The position numbers and the translations under genes are program-made. Source: Alphaproteobacteria bacterium (lineage in GTDB: Bacteria > Pseudomonadota > Alphaproteobacteria > JAUXUR01). From it: a stretch of DNA of 32,872 nt. The stretch lies in assembly GCA_030696155.1 (NCBI GenBank), contig JAUYSY010000023.1, forward strand, positions 1 through 32,872, given 5' to 3'. This document shows positions 16,012 through 23,153 of the stretch, piece after piece (positions within the stretch are counted from its first letter, which is position 1; every line of letters begins with the position of its first letter). The notes under the pieces are model-generated. The model was not told the DNA's origin. It ran no database searches and was given only the letters and a program-made list of their open reading frames with translations.

Positions 16012-16905
16012 ATGCGTTCAAAAGTTCTTCTTGCAACTTTTCTAACTTTTTTTCTAGGTGCTTGTGCTCAAAATGGTATGCGTAAAGCTAATCTACCGCC
16101 ATTAAACCCAGAAGCAATCATCGCATTTTACGAGCAACATCAAGCCCTTAAAGATGCAAATGACGCAAAAATTGTTTTAGCTTTTGGAAAATCTGGATTT
16201 AACTGGACATCCTGGCAAAGTTTGACTCAACGATTTGATCTTTCTGCAGCTTTAAGCATGCCTTTGAATTTCAAAAGCTTATTTCGTGGCGAACAGATTA
16301 GTACGCTTATAGCACAGGGAAATATTAACAATCCCGGCTTGTTAAATTTAATAAGTATTGAAAAAGGCCCAAAAGAAATCCCCATGAGCTCTTCCTCAAA
16401 ACTTTCTTTTGGGAATTTAGCACATCCACCTGTACTACTTCTTAATAATGTTGCTTTTAGCAATCAACCATCTTGGAAAAACTTTATTGCATCAAAGAAA
16501 CTTATTGAAAATACAATGCCAAGTTTTCAATCTTTTGTAGAAAATGGTTTGCTTGAAAAAAACAATGTGCGGAAAGACGATATGGATGTTTTAGATGCCG
16601 TTCAATTTAATGATAATGCTAAAATTTTAACCTTAAGCATTAACACGTTAAGCAATCGAGACGATCTTTCAAGAGAAAAAAGATATAAATCATTTTATAT
16701 CAATTCAAAAGATGAAATGACAGATCTGACTTTTGAGGAAGATGTACGTTTTGAAGGTGCTTCGACAGGTCTCAATATTCGCTTTTTAGATGCCTTTGAA
16801 TCTAATAATGATATGATGGTATTTTTCTGGATTTGGGATGGTATTAAAACAGGCTATCGTTTATATCGACCAGCCACAAATACAAAAGTTGATTTCTGGC
16901 ATTGA
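16012..16905 (+). CDS. Putative lipoprotein, function unknown
   Basis: The 297-residue protein has an N-terminal signal sequence ending in the lipobox FLGAC, so Cys18 should be lipidated and the protein anchored in an envelope membrane. The mature part has no recognised domain. It is a mixed alpha/beta sequence with tryptophan-containing motifs (SGFNWTSWQS, FFWIWDG) and a short C-terminus NTKVDFWH. An AAAGGA ribosome site lies 6 nt before the ATG. It stands alone between two palindromic repeat regions, with no clear operon partner. Orthologues in related endosymbionts would be the most useful lead. Confidence 0.75.
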   Translation: MRSKVLLATFLTFFLGACAQNGMRKANLPPLNPEAIIAFYEQHQALKDANDAKIVLAFGKSGFNWTSWQSLTQRFDLSAALSMPLNFKSLFRGEQISTLIAQGNINNPGLLNLISIEKGPKEIPMSSSSKLSFGNLAHPPVLLLNNVAFSNQPSWKNFIASKKLIENTMPSFQSFVENGLLEKNNVRKDDMDVLDAVQFNDNAKILTLSINTLSNRDDLSREKRYKSFYINSKDEMTDLTFEEDVRFEGASTGLNIRFLDAFESNNDMMVFFWIWDGIKTGYRLYRPATNTKVDFWH

Positions 16906-16971
16906 GATAGAAACTTCGTCAAAAATACTTTTGTATTAGAATGAAGCACAATTATAAGGATTGTTGACATT

Positions 16972-17095
16972 CGTCATTGCGAACCTCTGTAGGAGGTGTG
17001 GCAATCTAGTTTTAATCGTATAATCACTTGATTGTTAGATGTTTTTTCAGGATTGCCACAGGACCCTTTTTAAATTTGGGTCCCTCGCAATGACG
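16972..17095. repeat. Palindromic repeat of the CGTCATTGCGA / TGTGGCAATC type (124 bp)
   Basis: Outer arms CGTCATTGCGA (16972-16982) and TCGCAATGACG (17085-17095) and inner arms TGTGGCAATC (16997-17006) and GATTGCCACA (17051-17060) are perfect inverted repeats. Inside lies a further GGACCC/GGGTCC hairpin (17061-17083). The sequence resembles the CGTCATTGCGAG...GCAATCT intergenic repeats abundant in Rickettsiales and related intracellular bacteria. It is noncoding, between the lipoprotein gene and the ABC ATPase gene. Confidence 0.8.
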
Positions 17096-17164
17096 CGACT
17101 GGTAGTTAATTTTTTATTATTTAAAATCACTAATTTTTTATATTTTTTAATATGTCGGCACAAT

Positions 17165-17854
17165 TCATTCACCTCGAATATGGCCATCAACAATATTGAT
17201 TTGACGATCTGTCTGAATGGCAAGCTCTGGGTTATGCGTCACCATAATAATGGTTTTGCCTTCATTTTTGACAAGGTCTTGAAATATTTTAAAGACTTTG
17301 TCTCCGTTTTCAGTATCGAGACTACCAGTTGGTTCATCAGCCAGTATAACCATGGGCTCATTAATCAAAGCGCGTGCGATTGCCACACGTTGGCGTTGAC
17401 CACCTGATAATTGATGTGGGTATTTATAAGCATCTTTGGTGAGACCCAGACTTTCTAAAACCTTATCTACCCTATCTTTCATTTGGGTTACATTGAGTTT
17501 ACCCAATCGTTCCATCGGCAATCTTATATTTTCAATGCCACGTAATTCGGGTAACAAAAAATGAAATTGGAAAATAAAACCCAGGGTTTCCAAGCGAATC
17601 TGGGCGAGCTCAAGACGCGTTAGGCCTACCATTGATTCGCCTCTGAAATAAAAATCGCCAGAACTTGGCATATCCAATAAACCAAGCATATAAAGGAGAG
17701 AAGATTTACCTGAACCTGATGGACCAATGATCGAAATAAATTCGTGTGTATTTACTTTAAAAGATATGCCACGCAGTATAATGGCTTCAACTTCACCTTC
17801 AATAACGCGCGTAATGTTTTCTAAACGATACAATTCTTCGTTTTTTTTAACCAT
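17165..17854 (-). CDS. ABC transporter ATPase of the LolD/MacB type
   Basis: The 229-residue ATPase has Walker A GPSGSGKS at 44-51, a Q-loop at Gln96, the signature LSGGQ at 149-153, Walker B VILADE at 169-174 and the switch His207. The segment LLPELRGIENIRLPM is characteristic of the LolD/MacB/DevA subgroup, which drives mechanotransmission rather than solute import. The start is ATG at 17854, overlapping the permease stop by one base (TGATG); a TTG just before it is unlikely. It is the third gene of a fusion protein-permease-ATPase operon, so it should energise export by the FtsX-type permease. Confidence 0.92.
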   Translation of the reverse strand: MVKKNEELYRLENITRVIEGEVEAIILRGISFKVNTHEFISIIGPSGSGKSSLLYMLGLLDMPSSGDFYFRGESMVGLTRLELAQIRLETLGFIFQFHFLLPELRGIENIRLPMERLGKLNVTQMKDRVDKVLESLGLTKDAYKYPHQLSGGQRQRVAIARALINEPMVILADEPTGSLDTENGDKVFKIFQDLVKNEGKTIIMVTHNPELAIQTDRQINIVDGHIRGE

Positions 17855-19104
17855 CAAGCGGCCCCCCGGATAATATCGACTGGCTTTAGATAAGCTGCTT
17901 TTCGTGCAGGCAAGTAAGCAGCAAGAACAGCAGATGTTATTGAAACAATTGCGCCAATACTATAATGCCAAAGGGTGTACAAAAGATAAAACCCTTCTAT
18001 TCGAATAAAAGCACCATCTTTTACACTAATTGGCACTTGTTCTAAAGCAAGACAAAGCGAATAACCAAGGCCCCAACCTAAAATAGAACCAATAATGCCC
18101 ACTAAAAACCCTTCGACTAAAAATATTTTTTTAATATCCTCTTCAAAAAAACCGATGGATTTTAAAATAGCAATATCACGTGATTTTTCAAAAACAATGG
18201 TCGAAATAATATTAAAAATACCCAAACTTGAAACAATTAAAATGGCGATAATTGTTGAATATGTCACCAAATTTTGGACTTTAAAAATACTTAAAACATT
18301 GACGTTCGATTCTTGCCACGATTCTGTACGATAACCAAACTGATTTTCAATTTGACGCGCGACTATTTCAGCATCATCAACATTTTCAATGCGTAACCGT
18401 AAATTGTTGATGACGTTTTGACGTCTCAATAAAATTTGGGCTTTTTTAAGCTGTACATAGGTTGTTCTATTATCTTGTGTTGTAAGGCCTGTACTGAAAA
18501 TACCTACAATCTTCATACGCAAGATAACGCCCTCAGAAGACACAACGGTTACTGTATCATTCATTTTAAGGCCGAGTTTTTCAGAAACACCAATACCGAT
18601 GATAATGCCGTTTTTCTTGACTAATAAATTATCAAGTTTTCCCTTAAAAATATCTTTATCAAGTGTACTTACTTTTTTTTCAGCCTCTGGATCAATACCT
18701 GATAAGGCAACGCCCATCGTTTTACTGCCAAAATTTAAAAATGCTTCACCTTCTAACCCTTTGGTCACAGAAGCTTCTTTTAGTTTTTTTAAACTTTGAT
18801 GAATGCGCGCGTGATTTCTAATGCCGCGTTTCTCATCTTTAGGCTTAAGACCTTTTAAATCAAGTGCAGCATTCGGAAACAAGGTTTGAAGTGGCTGCAA
18901 TGGAGGTGTTCGAAATTCATCTTTCACCATGATATGGGGAGTGATATCAATAATTTTTTGAACAAAATAAGCTTGAAAACCTTGCATTAAGGCTGCCATG
19001 GCGATAAAAAAACCGACACCAACGGCAACGCCTGCAATCGATACAACCGTTTGTCGTGGACGCCCCATTAAATGTGAAAATGATAGCTTTAAAAGAACAT
19101 TCAT
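17854..19104 (-). CDS. FtsX-type ABC permease (LolC/E, DevC-like)
   Basis: A 416-residue permease with the four-helix MacB/FtsX layout. One helix lies at about 20-42, a large periplasmic domain spans 43-275, and three helices lie at about 281-305, 328-352 and 374-398. The coupling-helix region FEKSRDIAILKSIGF and the C-terminal LPARKAAYLKPVDIIRG are typical of LolE/DevC proteins. It overlaps the upstream membrane-fusion gene by ATGA and the ATPase by one base. Together the three would form a tripartite pump or lipid/lipoprotein exporter. With a HlyD-like partner, DevBCA or MacAB-like export is more likely than canonical LolCDE. Confidence 0.88.
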   Translation of the reverse strand: MNVLLKLSFSHLMGRPRQTVVSIAGVAVGVGFFIAMAALMQGFQAYFVQKIIDITPHIMVKDEFRTPPLQPLQTLFPNAALDLKGLKPKDEKRGIRNHARIHQSLKKLKEASVTKGLEGEAFLNFGSKTMGVALSGIDPEAEKKVSTLDKDIFKGKLDNLLVKKNGIIIGIGVSEKLGLKMNDTVTVVSSEGVILRMKIVGIFSTGLTTQDNRTTYVQLKKAQILLRRQNVINNLRLRIENVDDAEIVARQIENQFGYRTESWQESNVNVLSIFKVQNLVTYSTIIAILIVSSLGIFNIISTIVFEKSRDIAILKSIGFFEEDIKKIFLVEGFLVGIIGSILGWGLGYSLCLALEQVPISVKDGAFIRIEGFYLLYTLWHYSIGAIVSITSAVLAAYLPARKAAYLKPVDIIRGAA

Positions 19105-20120
19105 TTTTGTGGCAATTCAACAAAAATAGGTCGAATTTTCTGTTCGTCTTTCAAATCATCTTGAAATTTCAAGATCACTTTATCTCCTAAAACAAGACCA
19201 TCTTTTACTTCGCTTAATGCGTCCCCCTGAATGCCTAATTGAATTTTACGTTTTGAAATTTGATGATTCGCATCCACAACCCATATTTTTTGGGTTTTAA
19301 AACTGGAATTTGGAACAAGTAATACATTATCTTTTTGTTCTGTTAAAATATTAATTTCGACTGTCATCCCTAATGAAAAGGGAACTTCTTTTAAAAACCC
19401 AATATAAACACGGTAGTTTTTATTTTGACTATTGCCCAAAAGTGTTATGTCTTCAACAATGCCCTCAAAATGCTGTTTAGGATAGGCATCTGCTTTAATA
19501 AATACTTTTTGACCTTTTTGTAATTCAGGTAGACTTTCTTCATCAATTTCGCCATTAATTCGCAAAAAAGATGGTTCGCCAATCCAATAGATAGGTTTTC
19601 CTGTTTGTAAAACTTCGCCAATATCATGTTCACGTCGAATGACAACACCATCTTTAGGTGCTTTCAGTGTATATTCATCAATATTTTTACGGAAGGATTT
19701 AATATCAGCTTTAATTTTTTCATATTGGCTTTGACGATCCTCTAGTTTTTCAACTGAGGTAAACTTTTTTTCTATCAACGCCTTTTGACGTTTCACTTCT
19801 TGGGTTAAAAACTTTTCTTGAGCCAACAAAGATTCTAAAGTAGCTTTTGCTTGGTCACTATCGAGTTCGACCAACAGATCCCCTTTACGAACAATTTCAC
19901 CTTCATTTTTATAAAATTTTGTAATACGTCCTTGCACAAGAGAACTAACAATGGTCATGTCACGCGATTCAATGACGCCTGTTCCGTAAACAGCTGAAAT
20001 TGCTTGTCCTTTATAGATTTCAACGACTTCTATCTTTGGTTGTGTTATATGTAAATATATGTAATATCCACCCCCTAAAATGATTAATAAAAGACAAATA
20101 TATATAAATTTTTTAAACAT
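19101..20120 (-). CDS. HlyD/MacA-like periplasmic membrane-fusion protein
   Basis: The 339-residue adaptor has an N-terminal membrane anchor (about 4-23), a first lipoyl half (about 46-90: GTGVIESRDMTIVSSLVQGR), a coiled-coil hairpin (about 90-150) and a second lipoyl half (TLKAPKDGVVIRREHDIGE). A beta-barrel and membrane-proximal domain follow to the C-terminus. Such proteins link an inner-membrane transporter to an outer-membrane channel. The gene leads the operon, with the FtsX-type permease and ATPase directly downstream in the DevB-DevC-DevA order. No outer-membrane TolC gene is in the window. The cargo cannot be deduced. Confidence 0.88.
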   Translation of the reverse strand: MFKKFIYICLLLIILGGGYYIYLHITQPKIEVVEIYKGQAISAVYGTGVIESRDMTIVSSLVQGRITKFYKNEGEIVRKGDLLVELDSDQAKATLESLLAQEKFLTQEVKRQKALIEKKFTSVEKLEDRQSQYEKIKADIKSFRKNIDEYTLKAPKDGVVIRREHDIGEVLQTGKPIYWIGEPSFLRINGEIDEESLPELQKGQKVFIKADAYPKQHFEGIVEDITLLGNSQNKNYRVYIGFLKEVPFSLGMTVEINILTEQKDNVLLVPNSSFKTQKIWVVDANHQISKRKIQLGIQGDALSEVKDGLVLGDKVILKFQDDLKDEQKIRPIFVELPQK

Positions 20121-20447
20121 CGTTTAGATTGAATCCTATATTTAGTTTAGTCTATAATTATTAAGATTTTTTTTGAAGATAACATAAATATATTTTTCTA
20201 TCACCATAATTTTGCTTGTTTTTATAATTACCTTACCTAAAAATCACCTTTTTGCATACCCATTCATGATAAACAAGAAGATCATTAGCACCTGCTTTAT
20301 TTATCAACCACTATTACCTATAACAGATTGTAAAAATAGTATTAACGCTGTGTACCCTGCAATTCTTCAAAGATGATTACAATAAGGGTTTCTCATTGTA
20401 AAAAATCTTGCTAGGATGTTAATAACAATAAAATTTGGGAGGACAGT
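20121..20447. other. Divergent intergenic region
   Basis: It separates the HlyD operon (minus) from the C25 peptidase gene (plus) and must hold both promoters, but no convincing -35/-10 pair stands out. A stretch at 20225-20270 (ACCTAAAAATC, then GCATACCCAT) loosely resembles the TATACCC repeat ends and may be a decayed copy. Confidence 0.35.
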
Positions 20448-22217
20448 GTGAAACATTTTCGGATATTTAAGGCCTTGATATTTACAGGGATAATAACTTT
20501 TTCATATCAAGTTAAAGCTGAAGAACATCACAATATTATTTTACATACAGACAAATTCAAGGATGTTGCACAAAAATTTGTTAATTTTCACAAAGAAGCA
20601 GAAGGTGTAAACTCAATTCTTGTATCTGTTGACGAACTCGATAAAAAGCCACGTACGAGCAAATTGCGTCCGCCACATGACGGATTTGAAAAAACAAAGC
20701 CTACAGGCTTTGAAATCAAAAATTATAATTATGAATTAGCGCTTAAAATTGCTGATTATTTACGTGAATATGGCAATAAAAACAAACTTCATTCTGTTAT
20801 GGTTTTAGGCAATTCAAGTCTTATTCCTCCTTCCTATTTCTTCCATAATGACTATGAAAAAGATTTGCCAGCACCTTCGAATGTTGTTGAATATACATCA
20901 TGGATTGGATCAGATCATTATTATGGTGCGCCTGATTTTACGATTAAATATCGTTGGCCCGTTGGTCGCGTTGCGATTGAAACAATCGAACAAGCTGAGC
21001 ATTATTTAAACAAGCTCAAAAAATTCAAAGAACAGATTAAAGAAAAACCCAATACGGATTTTGCTTTTGCAGGTGCAAACGTTGTTCACGATTATCGTGT
21101 CATGGGTGAAATGTATCGTTTGGCACTTCAAAAAAATGGTATTTTAACCGGCAATGTTAGTGATTATAATGAAACTGATGGCAATCTAACGAAGGAAAAG
21201 TTTTTAGAGGCTTTGGTCAAAGACCCTGCAGAATTCATGATGTTCTTTACCCATGGTATGGGTGAAGGGATTGTCATGAGCGATGAAGGTATGGTGACTG
21301 TAAAAGATATTTTAGATTTACCAGAAGCAGATCGTCTTAAAGTTGTTTTCTCACCATCTTGCCTTAATGCTGGCTTTGATTATGCAAATATAGTTTTACC
21401 TTTTGACCCAGCGAACAAAAATTCAGTTGCTGAAGCTTTTGTGATGTCTAATGTTGCCATTGCCTATGTTGGTTCAACACGTTTGGCGCTCGCAAATGTA
21501 AAATTTGAAACAGAAAAAAAACATGGTCGCGTTATGATTAAAGACGCGCTTTACATGCCAGGTCTTCTTCTTGAATTGCTAACAGCATATAAGGAAGGCA
21601 AAACAAGATTGGGCGACGCCTTTAAAGCGGCACATGATTCATATTCGAAAAAAACGTATGGCATCGATGGTGTTGATGTTGATAAAGATTTTGCAGCGCT
21701 CATGAAAGTTGAGACAGGTGCACGTGCCATGTATGCAGCCTATGCATTGATTGGTGACCCTGTTATTTCTTTGTCTCCATTAAAAACTGCTGAAGAAAGC
21801 AAGCATACTGGTCTTGAAATTCTCAATACGCATTTTACGGAAGAAATGCGCTCTTATATGAGCATTCCTGGATTTACACCTTCGAAAAACGTTTTATCAA
21901 CTAATCTTATTGTTAAAATTGGGCATGGGAATAAAGATATCACATCACCGATTAATTATAAGATAATCGATGCCAAAAATTCTAAAATTGTAAAAGCTGG
22001 TGAGCTTAAACCAGGACATGTGCTTGATTTTAAGCCCGTTGCTGATAAGCTAACTTTCTTGCTTCAATCTTGGACAACACCAAGTGATATGACGTGGCAA
22101 TATTTCTTCGTAGAAAAAGCAGATAATGCTGATCCAGAAATTGTCGCACAACGCGCTAAAGCTGAAGAAAAACCGCACCGTCCTTTAAGTGCTGGCGCTG
22201 CAGTTTTACCGCATTAA
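20448..22217 (+). CDS. Secreted gingipain-like (peptidase family C25) cysteine protease
   Basis: The 589-residue protein has a signal peptide (about 1-24, ending YQVKA). The body matches the C25 fold in order. The N-terminal subdomain has HSVMVLGNSSLIPPSY, GSDHYYG, and PDFTIKYRWPVGRVAIETIEQ, where family members have a D-PD-x-x-x-GR-x-P block. The catalytic part has FFTHGMGEG, giving His269, and VVFSPSCLNAGFD, giving Cys305. It is followed by AEAFVMSNVAIAYVGSTR and ends with the ALIGDPVISL motif. After residue about 440 comes a beta-rich C-terminal domain. Gingipains cleave after Arg or Lys; specificity here is unknown. The start is GTG with GGGAGG 5 nt upstream. A terminator follows, so it is monocistronic. 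Confidence 0.82.
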   Translation: MKHFRIFKALIFTGIITFSYQVKAEEHHNIILHTDKFKDVAQKFVNFHKEAEGVNSILVSVDELDKKPRTSKLRPPHDGFEKTKPTGFEIKNYNYELALKIADYLREYGNKNKLHSVMVLGNSSLIPPSYFFHNDYEKDLPAPSNVVEYTSWIGSDHYYGAPDFTIKYRWPVGRVAIETIEQAEHYLNKLKKFKEQIKEKPNTDFAFAGANVVHDYRVMGEMYRLALQKNGILTGNVSDYNETDGNLTKEKFLEALVKDPAEFMMFFTHGMGEGIVMSDEGMVTVKDILDLPEADRLKVVFSPSCLNAGFDYANIVLPFDPANKNSVAEAFVMSNVAIAYVGSTRLALANVKFETEKKHGRVMIKDALYMPGLLLELLTAYKEGKTRLGDAFKAAHDSYSKKTYGIDGVDVDKDFAALMKVETGARAMYAAYALIGDPVISLSPLKTAEESKHTGLEILNTHFTEEMRSYMSIPGFTPSKNVLSTNLIVKIGHGNKDITSPINYKIIDAKNSKIVKAGELKPGHVLDFKPVADKLTFLLQSWTTPSDMTWQYFFVEKADNADPEIVAQRAKAEEKPHRPLSAGAAVLPH

Positions 22218-22225
22218 TTTGACTT

Positions 22226-22268
22226 AAAATGGCTCTTCCTATCATAGAAGTGGTAGGAAGAACATTTT
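22226..22268 (+). terminator. Terminator after the C25 peptidase gene
   Basis: AAAATG and CTTCCTA on the left pair with TAGGAAG and CATTTT on the right around a 12-nt loop, followed by T-rich DNA. It separates the peptidase from the H-NOX operon. Confidence 0.8.
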
Positions 22269-22510
22269 ATTTATAGTCTTTTAACTTCATGATTATCTAT
22301 CATCTTGCCTTTCTTGTGCATTCTGAAATAACTTAAAAAAACTACAGCAACTATATTTGTATATTTGAGTTATTCTACTATATGAATGATCAATCATAAT
22401 AAATTTTCTATCCACGCATAAAGTTAATGACTGCGACCTATTAACATAGGTTAATTTTTTATTTAACAAATGTAAAATATTATAAATAAAAATACATTAT
22501 TTTAATATTG

Positions 22511-22524
22511 TTGATGCATATCAT
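22511..22524 (+). promoter_or_regulatory. FNR/NnrR-like box upstream of the H-NOX operon
   Basis: TTGAT-GCAT-ATCAT matches nine of ten fixed positions of the FNR/Dnr/NnrR consensus TTGAT-N4-ATCAA. Its centre is 69 bp before the H-NOX start codon. A TACTGA at 22546-22551 would put the box near -41 of a transcript starting at about 22558, the usual activator position. The rest of 22269-22568 is AT-rich, with nothing else supportable. Confidence 0.5.
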
Positions 22525-22586
22525 TCAACTTTACAGCTTGTTTTTTACTGAAATACTACTTAGAATTTATGATAAGGGAGAAAAAA

Positions 22587-23150
22587 ATGGTCGGTCTTAT
22601 TCAAAAAATTCTTATTGATATGATAAAAGATATTACAAATGAAGAAACTTTAAATGAAATAAAAAAATTAGCAAATATTCCTTTAGATAGAAAATTTCAA
22701 ATAAATATTGTGTATTCCGATGAAGAATGGCAAAAACTTTTTAAAGCAATGCTCAGCGTATTAAAAATTACGGATGAACAAGCAGATGAAACCTATGCTA
22801 AGTATTTTTTAAAAGATTCGCTTGAACGCTTCCCAACTTGGTTTCAAATGTCAAAAAATTCTTACGAATTTTTGCTCATTCAACCAACCATTCATAATTG
22901 CTTTGCAACAGGTGTCGCAGATCAAAAACATCGTGATGCTATTAACGATAAATTTAAAGTTGAACAATTCCCAGAAAAAATAATAACACATTATAAATCT
23001 TCAAATAATCATTGCGGCCTATATATGAAACTCGCACAAGAAGTTATTAATCACTACAAGGATAATGCTATTATTGAAGAAAAAAAATGTATGAAATCCG
23101 GTGGGGATGAATGCGAAATTCATGTCCAATGGTCTGGTTTGGCAGCTTAG
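22587..23150 (+). CDS. H-NOX family heme NO/O2-binding sensor (HNOB domain)
   Basis: A 187-residue single-domain protein with the length and opening of H-NOX proteins (MVGLIQKILIDMIKD against the usual MxGLIxxxLxDMV). His103 in LLIQPTIHNCF aligns with the proximal heme ligand, near residue 102 in characterised members. The heme-propionate motif YxSxR appears as YKSSN (136-140), so the arginine is replaced. The C-terminus GGDECEIHVQW fits the last strand. Such proteins sense nitric oxide and control a partner kinase or cyclase. The start has AGGGAG 6 nt upstream; an earlier ATG at 22569 lacks one. The kinase gene begins 3 nt after the stop, matching the usual hnoX-kinase pairing. Confidence 0.8.
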   Translation: MVGLIQKILIDMIKDITNEETLNEIKKLANIPLDRKFQINIVYSDEEWQKLFKAMLSVLKITDEQADETYAKYFLKDSLERFPTWFQMSKNSYEFLLIQPTIHNCFATGVADQKHRDAINDKFKVEQFPEKIITHYKSSNNHCGLYMKLAQEVINHYKDNAIIEEKKCMKSGGDECEIHVQWSGLAA

Positions 23151-23153
23151 ACA

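Noticed and set aside
2847..17095. CRISPR array
   Set aside because: The repeats are long, dispersed and palindrome-ended, without regular spacers or cas genes.
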